Below are positions 19,498 through 28,125 of a DNA stretch of 64,000 nucleotides, piece after piece (position 1 is the stretch's first letter; every line of letters begins with the position of its first letter). This DNA comes from Bradyrhizobium sp. CB1015 (lineage in GTDB: Bacteria; Pseudomonadota; Alphaproteobacteria; Rhizobiales; Xanthobacteraceae). The notes beneath the pieces are model-generated. The model made no database searches, had not been told where the DNA came from, and saw only the letters and a program-made list of their open reading frames with translations. The translations under genes and the position numbers were made by a program. The stretch is taken from positions 1-64,000 of the forward strand of contig NZ_CP104174.1 of the NCBI RefSeq assembly GCF_025200925.1, read 5' to 3'.

Positions 19498-20922
19498 TCA
19501 ACCCCCTCCCGCCACTTTCCCCTTGTCGCGCGTTGCCGCAACCACATCGCGTACCAGATCGAACACGCCATCCGCCTCCGGCGGCCCGTTCGGCGAGCGG
19601 CCGAGCCGCACGATCACCAGCTGCTCCGACGGGATCACGATGGTGTACTGCCCGATCGTGCCCTTGGCGAAGAAGGCATCGCGCGGCCAGCCGTGCTCCA
19701 CGCGAAAATTTGCGCCAAAGCTGTCGCCCTGGTTGGTCCAGAAGCCGGCGCCGATGCCGACCCACGCGTTCGGCGTGGCCGTCGCCGAATAGGTCACCCA
19801 CCCTTTCGGCAAGATGCGTTTGCCGCCGACGACGCCGTCATCGAGATAGAGCTGGCCGAAGCGCGCCCAGTCGCGCGCGGAGGCGAGCATCTCGCTCGAC
19901 CCTTCGATCGTGCCGGCGCCGTCGAGCTGGAGCACGACATGGCGCATGCCGAGCGGCGCGAACAATTCGCGGCGTGCAAAACGTAGCGCGTCTTGCGGTG
20001 TGCCGCCGGCCGCATCGCGGATCAGATGCGAGAGGATGAGGGTGTTGCCGTCGTGATAATTCCACGCCGTGCCCGGCGCGGTTGCGAGCGGCATGCTCTC
20101 GGCATAGGCGGCCATGTCCTTCTCCACGAATTTCATCCGGTTGACCGGCTCGAAGGCGGAGCCGAGCGAGGCCTGCAGCGAGCTACCGAGCGCAAGGCCC
20201 GCGGTGTGACGTAAGAGCTGGTCGACTGTGATGGCATGGCGCGGATCATCGGGATCTTTCCAGGCGGCGACCGGCGCGGGGCCGTCGAGCTTGAGCTTGC
20301 CCTGGCGCACCAGCACGCCGATCAACGCCGAGATCACCGATTTCGTCATGGAGAAGCCGAGCAGCGGCGTCTCGGGGCCGCTGCCGTCGGCGTAGCGTTC
20401 GGCGACGATGCGACCGGCCTTCATCACGACGATGGCGCGGGTGCGGCGGTGAGGCGGCTGAGCGGGCTCGGCGAAGGCCCGGCCGAGCGCGGCGGCGAGC
20501 GAGGGGCTTTGCGGCGGCACGATCACGGAGCCGGCGATCTCGGGCAACAATGCGGGCCGTTTGTCGTCAGGCGGCGGCTCGACGGCAGTCATGCCATCGC
20601 CATGCTCGAGCGTGCAGCCGAGGCCTTCGCGATAGACGGCACGGCTGCCGAGGCCGAACAGCGTCACCGTGACATCCTTGCGGACGCGGTCGATTCTGTA
20701 GTCCATCGCCCAGCTGATCAGGCTCGCTCCGGGCATGGAGTCGGTGGTCTCGGCGAAGTTGCGCCCGGGATCGAGGCCGGAGACGAACGTCTCGGCACAC
20801 AGGATGCCGGCGACGAAGCCGGTCGCGACCTTCGGCACGTCGCGGGCCCGGGCCGCGCCGAGTGCGAGGCCGGCTGCGGCGACAGTGGTGGTGAGAAGGA
20901 CGAACTTGCGGCGGCGGATCAC
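19498..20922 (-). CDS. Serine hydrolase (beta-lactamase family), exported
   Basis: A 474-residue protein of the beta-lactamase/penicillin-binding-like serine hydrolase family, closest in type to esterases and 6-aminohexanoate-dimer hydrolases. A signal sequence with RRRKF and a hydrophobic run to ALGAARA (about residue 25) suggests export, possibly by Tat. The catalytic SMTK is at S191-K194 and the family Tyr at Y289 (WNYHDGN). A segment of about 120 residues precedes the catalytic domain. Substrate is unknown; activity against beta-lactams should not be assumed. Confidence 0.85.
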   Translation of the reverse strand: MIRRRKFVLLTTTVAAAGLALGAARARDVPKVATGFVAGILCAETFVSGLDPGRNFAETTDSMPGASLISWAMDYRIDRVRKDVTVTLFGLGSRAVYREGLGCTLEHGDGMTAVEPPPDDKRPALLPEIAGSVIVPPQSPSLAAALGRAFAEPAQPPHRRTRAIVVMKAGRIVAERYADGSGPETPLLGFSMTKSVISALIGVLVRQGKLKLDGPAPVAAWKDPDDPRHAITVDQLLRHTAGLALGSSLQASLGSAFEPVNRMKFVEKDMAAYAESMPLATAPGTAWNYHDGNTLILSHLIRDAAGGTPQDALRFARRELFAPLGMRHVVLQLDGAGTIEGSSEMLASARDWARFGQLYLDDGVVGGKRILPKGWVTYSATATPNAWVGIGAGFWTNQGDSFGANFRVEHGWPRDAFFAKGTIGQYTIVIPSEQLVIVRLGRSPNGPPEADGVFDLVRDVVAATRDKGKVAGGG

Positions 20923-21065
20923 GGGCTTTCTCCGGCTGGGGGCATGCCAAGGAGGGAAGCGGGATGCGGACGGTGGATGCTCGCCGGATTTGAAAAATGC
21001 GCTGGTTGAAATCGGGCGGAGCTGGTCGATTCTGAAATTCCGGTGTGATTAGAATGGGTTGGAAA

Positions 21066-22121
21066 CTAGGCCGCACTCGTCTTCACCCGCCGGTATTCCG
21101 TCGGCGTCACGCCCGTCACCGCCTTGAACGCCCGGTTGAACGGTCCCAGCGACTGGAAGCCGGCGTCCATGGCGATGGTGATGACGGGGACCTCGGCCTG
21201 GGCGGGATCGGCCAGCGCGGCCTTGGCTTCCTCGATGCGGTGGTTGTTCAGGAACACATTGAAGTTGCGATAGCCGAGCCGCTGGTTGATCAGCCGGCGC
21301 AGCCTGTATTCGGGGATCTTCAGCCGGCCCGCCAGCACGCCGATGGTGATGTTCTCCTGGCGATAGATCCGCTCGTCCGCCATCAGGTGCATCAGGGCAT
21401 CGACGAGTTTCTGGTCGGCGTCCTCGGCCACGGGCTGAATCGGCGCGATCGCCGGTGCGGGCTCGGCCGCTACCGGAAACAGGTCGGCGCCATCGACGCG
21501 CATCATCGCGTAGGCACTCGCTGCAACGATGCAGGCGAGCACCCCTGTATTGATCGTGTTGGCGACATCGCCCGCGCTGAAGGCAACGACGATCTGGAGC
21601 ACCGCATTCAACCCGCCATAGAGCGCGGCGGAGCAGACGATGAAGACGCGCACGCGGCGGCGATGCTCGACCAGATCGGCGGACCACGATCGGATCGTCT
21701 GCGCCACTGCGAGTGCGATGAAACCGAGCACGATCAGGTTCACTACCGTCACGGAGAACCGCGCGTTGCCGCCGGGCGCGATCCAGAGACACCCGACGAA
21801 GCTGAAGGCGGTCACGGCGGCCCAGATCAAACCGTGCCACCAGCGCAACCGAAAGGCGTCGTCGAACAGCGCGCGTGTGAACAGCCAGAACACGACGATG
21901 TTGCCGGTCGACAGTGCAATCAGCGGCGCGTGCCAGATCGGAACGAGCGACGACACGCCGATGGAATAGCTCGCGGCATGCGCCGCCGAACCGAGCGCGA
22001 AGGCGGCGCCGAGCCGGGCCGCGAGCACATCGCGGAACTCGGAGAGCAATGACGCCGCCAGCACCAGCAGCAGCGCGACGCTGGCAGCGCGAAAGGCGAG
22101 CTCGGTTGCGGCAAGGGTCAT
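21066..22121 (-). CDS. AraC family regulator with N-terminal membrane domain
   Basis: A 351-residue regulator. Six or seven hydrophobic segments span about 5-205. The C-terminal AraC domain (about 250-345) contains ITIGVLAGRLKIPEYRLRRLINQRLGYRNFNVFLNNHRIEEAKAAL as its first helix-turn-helix and PVITIAMDAGFQSLGPFNRAFKAVTGVTPTEYRR as its second. Such proteins sense a signal at the membrane and control transcription directly. The frame is open upstream into the repeat at 22225. Met at 22121 is chosen because the membrane domain starts there, although its ribosome binding site is weak. Targets are unknown. Confidence 0.82.
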   Translation of the reverse strand: MTLAATELAFRAASVALLLVLAASLLSEFRDVLAARLGAAFALGSAAHAASYSIGVSSLVPIWHAPLIALSTGNIVVFWLFTRALFDDAFRLRWWHGLIWAAVTAFSFVGCLWIAPGGNARFSVTVVNLIVLGFIALAVAQTIRSWSADLVEHRRRVRVFIVCSAALYGGLNAVLQIVVAFSAGDVANTINTGVLACIVAASAYAMMRVDGADLFPVAAEPAPAIAPIQPVAEDADQKLVDALMHLMADERIYRQENITIGVLAGRLKIPEYRLRRLINQRLGYRNFNVFLNNHRIEEAKAALADPAQAEVPVITIAMDAGFQSLGPFNRAFKAVTGVTPTEYRRVKTSAA

Positions 22122-22483
22122 CAAACCATGCGACGGTTGCGGTTGAAGGCAGCCGAACATCGTTCGTTGCGCCAGGTTTTTCAAGGACCATCCGCATGCC
22201 ACCGCTGGAGCGACATCCACCGCTGTCATCGCCCGGCTTGACCGGGCGATCCAGTACTCCGAGACGTCAGTGATTGAATCGATAGGCTGCGGCGTACTGG
22301 AGAACCCGGTCCCGGCTCCGCCAGGGCTACGCCGAGGCCTGCAGGTGCGCTCGGCACGCCGAAGCTTCAGCGAAGGCGGCAAGCCGGGGCATGACAGTGG
22401 AGTATGTGGTTCGGCCTTTGTCGCGACGGCGATGCGAAATCCTGCTACGATCGCGCTCAAGAAAGCCAAAAGGAGTCCACCCC
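22122..22483. other. Divergent intergenic region between araC-type and pirin genes
   Basis: About 360 bases. It carries the CCGGCTTGACCGGG/GGATCCAGTACTCC repeat unit at 22225-22396, then the pirin ribosome binding site AGGAG at 22471-22475. No convincing gene is seen on either strand. Confidence 0.5.
22225..22396. repeat. Intergenic repeat, GTCATCGCCCGGCTTGACCGGG family
   Basis: GTCATCGCCCGGCTTGACCG...CGATCCAGTAC is mirrored by GTACTGGAGAACCCGGTC and CAAGCCGGGGCATGACAG. The same motif recurs at 43445-43553. Confidence 0.7.
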
Positions 22484-23401
22484 ATGAGCTGGCAGCCCTC
22501 GAACGATCCCGTGCTCGGCGATCCCATGTCCTGCGATGCGCTCGATCTCGTCATCGTGCCACGCACGCGCGATCTCGGCGACGGGTTCGCGGTGCGGCGG
22601 GCTTTGCCGCACGGCAAGCGGCAGATGGTGGGGCCCTTCATCTTCTTCGATCATTTCGGTCCCGTGCAGTTCGTCTCCGGCAAGGGCATGGACGTGCGGC
22701 CGCATCCGCATATCGGGCTTGCCACCGTCACCTATCTGTTCGACGGCGCGATCATGCATCGCGACAGCGAGGGCAACGTCCAGGAGATCGCGCCCGGCGC
22801 GATGAACCTGATGACGGCCGGCCGCGGCATCGCGCATTCCGAGCGCACGCCGGATGCGCAGCGCGCCTCGGGCCAGAAGATGCTCGGCCTGCAAAGCTGG
22901 ATCGCGCTGCCGGCAGGCTCGGAAGAGATCGCGCCGTCGTTCCAGCATTATGCGGCTGGCGACCTGCCGATGATCTCGGAGCGCGATTTCACCGCGCGGG
23001 TGATCGCGGGCTCCGCCTTCGGCATCACCTCGCCCGTTTCGATGGTCTCGCCCTGGTTCTACACCGAGGTCACGGCGGCGGCGGGCGCGAGCATGCCGCT
23101 CGATCCCGATCATGAGGAGCGCGCGATCTATGTGGTCGACGGCGAGGTCGAGATCGCGAACGAGCGCTATGAGGGGCCGCGCCTCCTGATCTTCCGGCCC
23201 GGCGACCGCATCACCGTGAAGGCGCTGAAGGCGACGCGGATGATGTTTCTCGGCGGCGATGCGCTGGAAGGCCCGCGCCACATCTGGTGGAATTTCGTCT
23301 CTTCCAGCAAGGAGCGGATCGAGCAGGCCAAGCAGGACTGGAAAACCGGCCGCTTCGCGGCAGTTCCGCAGGAACATGAGTTCATTCCGCTGCCGGAATA
23401 G
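22484..23401 (+). CDS. Pirin family protein
   Basis: A 305-residue cupin-superfamily protein of the pirin family. The N-terminal cupin has RRALPHGKRQMVGPFIFFDHFGP and the metal-site region VRPHPHIGLATVTYLFDGAIMHRDSEG, with HPHIG and the later MTAGRGIAHSE. A second, C-terminal cupin half contains HEERAIYVVDGEVEI and LLIFRPGD. Some bacterial pirins have quercetinase activity; others act as regulatory partners. AGGAG at 22471-22475 is well placed for the ATG at 22484. The purC gene follows 63 bases after the stop on the same strand and may be co-transcribed. Confidence 0.92.
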   Translation: MSWQPSNDPVLGDPMSCDALDLVIVPRTRDLGDGFAVRRALPHGKRQMVGPFIFFDHFGPVQFVSGKGMDVRPHPHIGLATVTYLFDGAIMHRDSEGNVQEIAPGAMNLMTAGRGIAHSERTPDAQRASGQKMLGLQSWIALPAGSEEIAPSFQHYAAGDLPMISERDFTARVIAGSAFGITSPVSMVSPWFYTEVTAAAGASMPLDPDHEERAIYVVDGEVEIANERYEGPRLLIFRPGDRITVKALKATRMMFLGGDALEGPRHIWWNFVSSSKERIEQAKQDWKTGRFAAVPQEHEFIPLPE

Positions 23402-23464
23402 GCTAATCCGGTTTCCGGTCGCGCCGTCAGACGCGGCCGGATGTCCTGTGCGAAGGCTTTGCCG

Positions 23465-24379
23465 ATGACCACCATGCTCTCCAGCGACCTGCCTCTATCC
23501 AAGATCGGACGCGGCAAGGTGCGCGATATCTACGCCGTCGACGGCGACCGCCTGCTGCTCGTCACCACCGACCGCATCAGCGCGTTCGACGTCGTGATGG
23601 GCGAGACCATCCCGATGAAGGGCGCGGTGCTGACCCAGATCAGCGCGTTCTGGTTTGGCGAGCTCGAAGGCGTGGTGCCGCATCACATGATCAGCGCCGA
23701 CACCGACGAGATCGTCGCGGCCGTGCCGGCGTTGAAACCGCACCGCGCCGAGATTCTCGGCCGCGCCATGCTGTGCAAGCGGACCACCGTGTTTCCGATC
23801 GAATGCGTGATCCGCGGCTATCTTTCAGGCTCCGCCTGGAAGGAATACGCCGCGAGCGGCACGCTCGCCGGCGAGAAGCTGAAGCCGGGCCTCGTCGAGA
23901 GCGAGAAGCTGGAGCCGGCGATCTTCAGCCCGGCGACCAAGGCCGAGAGCGGCCATGACGAGAACATCACCATCGCGAAGATGCGCGCGGTGGTCGGCGA
24001 CGAGGTCGCCTACACGCTGGAGAGCATGACGCGGGCGACCTACACGCTCGGCGAGGAGCTCGCCCGCGAGCAGGGCATCATCATCGCCGACACCAAGTTC
24101 GAGTTCGGCCGCGACAAGGACGGCCGCATCATCCTGATCGACGAGGTGATGACGCCGGATTCTTCGCGCTTCTGGGCGGTGGACGCCTACAAGCCCGGCC
24201 AGCCGCAGGCGAGCTTCGACAAGCAACCCCTGCGCGACTATCTCGACGTCGAGCGCCGCGCCGGCCGCTGGAACGGCGACGCCCCGCCGCCGCCGCTGCC
24301 GGCCAGCGTGGTGGAGGCGACCAGCAAGCGATATCTGGAAGCGTATCGCCGCGTGACGGGGAAAGAGCTGAAGATTTAG
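23465..24379 (+). CDS. purC: Phosphoribosylaminoimidazolesuccinocarboxamide (SAICAR) synthase
   Basis: Joins CAIR and aspartate with ATP to give SAICAR in purine synthesis. The 304-residue protein shows [51 protein letters not shown] and [11 protein letters not shown]...[14 protein letters not shown]. This is the long, eukaryote-like form, similar in layout to yeast ADE1, rather than the 235-255-residue form usually linked to purS/purQ. A second purC may therefore exist elsewhere in the genome. ATG at 23465 is taken; the next Met is only three codons on. Confidence 0.93.
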   Translation: MTTMLSSDLPLSKIGRGKVRDIYAVDGDRLLLVTTDRISAFDVVMGETIPMKGAVLTQISAFWFGELEGVVPHHMISADTDEIVAAVPALKPHRAEILGRAMLCKRTTVFPIECVIRGYLSGSAWKEYAASGTLAGEKLKPGLVESEKLEPAIFSPATKAESGHDENITIAKMRAVVGDEVAYTLESMTRATYTLGEELAREQGIIIADTKFEFGRDKDGRIILIDEVMTPDSSRFWAVDAYKPGQPQASFDKQPLRDYLDVERRAGRWNGDAPPPPLPASVVEATSKRYLEAYRRVTGKELKI

Positions 24380-24407
24380 GCTCTGTCGCGGCTTCGAGTA
24401 CGGACAC

Positions 24408-24492
24408 GTAGCCCGGATGGGGCGCAGCGCAATCCGGGATCGTGCCACAATTGACGATGGCCCCGGATTACGCTGCGCTCCATCCGGGCTAC
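24408..24492. repeat. 85-bp REP-like palindrome, copy 1
   Basis: Arms GTAGCCCGGATGGGGCGCAG...CAATCCGGG and the reverse complement CCCGGATTACGCTGCGCTCC...GGGCTAC surround a 20-base centre. It lies between the convergent purC and gabD genes, where it could act as a two-way terminator. Confidence 0.85.
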
Positions 24493-24515
24493 GAGGTCCG
24501 GGATAACGGCGGCTC

Positions 24516-26009
24516 TCACACCCCCGCCATCATCACGTATTTGATTTCGACATATTCTTCCATGCCGTGGCGCGAGCCTTCTCGGCCCAAGCCGCTTTCC
24601 TTGACGCCGCCGAAGGGCGCGACCTCGGTGGTGATGAGGCCGGTGTTGACGCCGACCATGCCTGATTCCAGCGCTTCGGCGACGCGCCAGACACGGCCGA
24701 TATCGCGGGAATAGAAGTACGAAGCGAGGCCGAATGGAGAGGCGTTGCACATCGCGATGACGTCGGCCTCGTCCTTGAAGCGGATCACGGGTGCGAGCGG
24801 ACCGAAGGTCTCCTCCTGCGACACCAGCGAGTCCGGCTTGACGTCGGCCAGCACCGTCGGCTCGAAGAAGGAGCGTCCGAGCTCGCTGCGCTTGCCCCCG
24901 GTGACGACCTTGGCGCCGCGCTTGACGGCGTCGGCAATGTGGCGCTCGACCTTGTCGACCGCCTTCATGTTGATCAGGGGCCCCTGCGTGACGCCGCTCT
25001 CGGTGCCGTCGCCGATCTTCATCGCCGCGACCTTCTTCGACAGCTTGTGCACGAACTCGTCGTAAATCTTGTCCTGGGCGTAGATGCGGTTGGCGCAGAC
25101 GCAGGTCTGGCCCATGTTGCGATACTTCGAGACGATCGCACCTTCGACCGCCGCGTCGATGTCGGCATCGTCGAACACGATGAACGGCGCGTTGCCGCCG
25201 AGCTCGAGGCCGAGCCGCTTCACGCCGACGGAAGCCTGCTGATAGAGGATCTTGCCGACGGCGGTCGAGCCGGTGAAGCCGACGAAGCGCACCGCCGGAT
25301 GCTCGCACAGCACCTTGCCGATCGGCGGTGCGTCACCCGTGATGATGTTGAGCACGCCCTTGGGGATGCCGGCCCGCTCGGCGAGCACGGCCAGCGCCAG
25401 CGCCGACAGCGGCGTCTCGTTGGCGGGCTTGAGCACCACGGTGCAGCCCGCGGCCAGCGCCGGAGACACTTTGCGCGTGATCATCGAGTTCGGGAAATTC
25501 CACGGCGTGATCGCACCGCAGACGCCGATCGGCTGCTTGATGGCGAGCAGGCGCGCATCGGCGCGCTGGGTCGGGATGGTCTCGCCATAGACGCGGCGGG
25601 CTTCTTCCGCAAAGAACTCGATATAGGCGGCGCCGATATCGACCTCGCCGAGGGCCTCGGTGAGCGGCTTGCCCTGCTCGGAGGTGAGGATCAGCGCGAG
25701 ATCCTCGCGGTTGGCGGTGATCAGCTCGAACCATTTGCGTAAGATATTGGAACGCTGCTTGGCCGTGTGCTTGGCCCAGCCCGGAAAGGCGCGCTCTGCG
25801 GCTTCGACCGCCCGGGTGGTGTCGTCAGCACCAAGCTGCGGCACCTTCGCGAGCTCGATCCCTGTGGCGGGATTGTTGACGGCGAAGACCGGCGTGCCGA
25901 CCCAGGCGCCGTCGATGTAGCAGGCTTCCTTCAGCAGCGAGGGGTCCTTCAACCGGTCGCGCAGGGTTGCGGTGGCTTGCGGGGCGCGTGCGGCGGCGGT
26001 CGGTGTCAT
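24516..26009 (-). CDS. gabD: NAD(P)-dependent succinate-semialdehyde dehydrogenase
   Basis: Oxidises succinate semialdehyde to succinate, the last step of GABA breakdown. It is a full 497-residue aldehyde dehydrogenase with ITPWNFPNSMITRK, the coenzyme loop FTGSTAVGK, the general base E269 in LELGGNAPFIV, and the nucleophile C303 in GQTCVCANRIY. The C303-x-C305 pair matches the two-Cys arrangement of succinate-semialdehyde dehydrogenases, some of which are redox-switched. The ATG at 26009 follows AGGGAGT. No GABA transaminase is adjacent, so glutarate or other semialdehydes remain possible substrates. Confidence 0.88.
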   Translation of the reverse strand: MTPTAAARAPQATATLRDRLKDPSLLKEACYIDGAWVGTPVFAVNNPATGIELAKVPQLGADDTTRAVEAAERAFPGWAKHTAKQRSNILRKWFELITANREDLALILTSEQGKPLTEALGEVDIGAAYIEFFAEEARRVYGETIPTQRADARLLAIKQPIGVCGAITPWNFPNSMITRKVSPALAAGCTVVLKPANETPLSALALAVLAERAGIPKGVLNIITGDAPPIGKVLCEHPAVRFVGFTGSTAVGKILYQQASVGVKRLGLELGGNAPFIVFDDADIDAAVEGAIVSKYRNMGQTCVCANRIYAQDKIYDEFVHKLSKKVAAMKIGDGTESGVTQGPLINMKAVDKVERHIADAVKRGAKVVTGGKRSELGRSFFEPTVLADVKPDSLVSQEETFGPLAPVIRFKDEADVIAMCNASPFGLASYFYSRDIGRVWRVAEALESGMVGVNTGLITTEVAPFGGVKESGLGREGSRHGMEEYVEIKYVMMAGV

Positions 26010-26119
26010 GGCGTACTCCCTGAGGACGATCGGATTGGCCCGGAATATAGGAGCAAGCGATGCGCAATGCACCGCCCCGCATCGCACATCTGCTGGGAGT
26101 TAAACTCGGAGCGGTGGGG

Positions 26120-26440
26120 TTACGCCGCGCCGCTCATATAGGTCTCGCGGCGTCCGATCATGCGCTCGGCCGCGGCCTTGGCGTCCGCCTTCGTTGAGGT
26201 CGCGCAGGTCCGGTATTCGAGATCGGGAACGTGGGAGGTGTCGCGACGGCCGAACCAGGATTTCGAGCCGACCGGCAGCAGCGCCAGCGCCTGCGCCAGA
26301 TTGTCGACCGCACCGAAGGAATAGAGCGCGCCGGTGCCGGCGATGCGGACCTCGTAAATCCCGGGCGAAATCGGCGCCTCCAGGTTCTCGCCGCGTCCGG
26401 GACGGGGATAGCGCTTCCATTCGCTCCAGGTCGAAATCAT
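26120..26440 (-). CDS. Small protein of unknown function
   Basis: A 106-residue protein I do not recognise, beginning MISTWSEWKRYPRPGRGENL. The segment PGIYEVRIAGTGALYSFGAVDNLAQAL loosely resembles the start of a GIY-YIG fold (GIY, then an LY.G-like strand, then a helix), but the second strand lacks the expected YIG. The rest is polar, with RRDTSHVPDLEYRTCATS and an Ala/Lys-rich helix. No catalytic assignment can be made. The frame extends to 26488, but the Met at 26440 begins the conserved-looking part. It is in the same direction as gabD, 110 bases upstream. Confidence 0.6.
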   Translation of the reverse strand: MISTWSEWKRYPRPGRGENLEAPISPGIYEVRIAGTGALYSFGAVDNLAQALALLPVGSKSWFGRRDTSHVPDLEYRTCATSTKADAKAAAERMIGRRETYMSGAA

Positions 26441-26998
26441 CTGAGGTCCCCCTCGCCGCCCACCCACGGCCGGCAACATTTGCATCAAGTCTTAATCGAC
26501 CCATGGATTGGGCCTGGCGCTGAACGCGGCAGCTCACGAAATGTTTCAGCTGTCCGAAAACTCACGAAACATATCGCCTGCAGCCCGCCTCAGGTGAGGG
26601 CGAAGTTTCGGCGATCTACCACTGATTGTGAAGCAGCGTCGCCGTTCAGCCCCGTTGTCGTCCTGCGTGGGACCAAGACCGTCAAGTCACGACATCGCGA
26701 CCGGCGCAGGTACCTAGATGCGCTTGCCGCGCCGATCCTGATGCAGCTGTTTAGTGAGAAGGCGGCCGAGACATGAAGTCCCATCCTCCCCTGGAGGGGC
26801 AGGATCGGTTCGCATGTAGCGAAGCTGCATGCGAACCGAGGTGGGGTGAAGCCGCGGCGAAGATCTCAATATAGAAGGCCACACAACAGCCGCGAATGCA
26901 CACGGGCCGGAACGCACCACCGAACGTGCTGAAAGACTGTCACCCCACCCCGCTCGCGCTGCGCGCGATCGACCCTCCCCTCCAGGGCAGGGTAAGAG
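26441..26998. other. Long intergenic region, mostly repeat
   Basis: About 560 bases between the small unknown gene and adenosine kinase. 26441-26780 shows no convincing gene or RNA. 26783-26996 is a CATCCTCCCCTGGAGG / CCCTCCCCTCCAGGG palindromic repeat. Confidence 0.5.
26783..26996. repeat. Palindromic repeat, CCTCCCCTGGAGG family
   Basis: CATCCTCCCCTGGAGGGGCA at the left and CCCACCCCGCTCGCGCTGCG...GACCCTCCCCTCCAGGG at the right. An internal hairpin TTCGCATGTAGCGAAGCTGC lies near the left end. Relatives at 19331-19490, 31601-31764 and 63151-63334. Confidence 0.75.
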
Positions 26999-28000
26999 CT
27001 ACCCCGTCAGCCCGCGCTGCTGCGCCAGCTCCTTCAGCGACACCTGCGGGCGGGCGCCGATGTGCTGGATGACCTCGGCGGCAGCGAGCGCGCCGAGCTC
27101 GCCGCACTGCTTGTAGCCGAAGTTGCGCGCGAGGCCGTAGAGGAAGCCGGCGGCGAACAGGTCGCCGGCGCCGGTGGTGTCGACCACCTTCTCGACCGGG
27201 AAGGCCGGCGCTGCGACGGCGTCTTCCGACGACACCACCATGCAGCCCTTCTCGCTGCGGGTGACGATTCCGAGATTGACGTCGTTGCGCAGCTGCTTCA
27301 GCGCGGTGTCGAAGTCCGAGGTCATGTAGAGCGAGTGCAGCTCGGACTCGTTGGCGAACACGATGTCGACCGTGCCGCCCCGCATCAGCGAAAGAAACTC
27401 GTCGCGATAGCGATCGACGCAGAAGGAATCCGACAGCGTCAGCGCCACCTTGCGCTTGGCGTCATGGGCGATCTTGGCCGCCTTGACGAAGGCCTCCTTG
27501 GCGTTCTTGGGGTCCCAGAGATAGCCTTCGAGATAGACGATGCCAGCACCGGCAATCTCGGCCGGGTCGATGTCGGCGGGCGACAGGTCCTGCGCCGCGC
27601 CGAGATAGGTGTTCATGGTGCGCTCGCCGTCGCCGGTGACCAGGATGTAGGAGCAGCCTGTGGCGGGGCCGTCCGTGGCGGCGGGCGTGTTGAAGACGAC
27701 GCCGGCGGCGCGAATGTCGTGAACGTAGAGCTTGCCGATCTGGTCGTCCTTGACCTTGCCGACATAGGCGGCGCGTGCCCCCAGGCTGCCGATGCCGACG
27801 ATGGTGTTGGCGGCCGAGCCGCCCGAGACCTCGGTCGCCGGACCCATGTCCTTGTAGATGGCGGCCGCGCGCGCCTCGTCGATCAGCGACATGCTGCCCT
27901 TGGCCATGCCATGCTTGGCCAGAAAAGCCTCGTCGGTCCGAACCAGCACGTCGAACAGCGCGTTGCCGATGCCGAGAACGTCATATTTCACGTCAGCCAT
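26999..28000 (-). CDS. Adenosine kinase (PfkB family)
   Basis: Phosphorylates adenosine, or a related nucleoside or sugar, using ATP. The 333-residue ribokinase-fold protein has MADVKYDVLGIGNALFDVLV at the start, the substrate loop TEVSGGSAANTIVGIGSLG, NTYLGAAQDLSP, and the C-terminal PfkB signature DTTGAGDLFAAGFLYGL with the catalytic Asp. Alphaproteobacterial proteins of this exact type are annotated as adenosine kinase. It is transcribed divergently from murJ with 125 bases between the starts, where both promoters should lie. Confidence 0.88.
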   Translation of the reverse strand: MADVKYDVLGIGNALFDVLVRTDEAFLAKHGMAKGSMSLIDEARAAAIYKDMGPATEVSGGSAANTIVGIGSLGARAAYVGKVKDDQIGKLYVHDIRAAGVVFNTPAATDGPATGCSYILVTGDGERTMNTYLGAAQDLSPADIDPAEIAGAGIVYLEGYLWDPKNAKEAFVKAAKIAHDAKRKVALTLSDSFCVDRYRDEFLSLMRGGTVDIVFANESELHSLYMTSDFDTALKQLRNDVNLGIVTRSEKGCMVVSSEDAVAAPAFPVEKVVDTTGAGDLFAAGFLYGLARNFGYKQCGELGALAAAEVIQHIGARPQVSLKELAQQRGLTG

Positions 28001-28125
28001 TCACCTTGATCCTGTTTGCCGGATTGCGATCTAACCGGAAATCCGCTTCCTGTCGGCCTGAAATCCAAGCTCGCGGCCTATCACGACCGGGCCTTGGCGG
28101 GCAAGCAACGGTATTTTCGAGAGCA

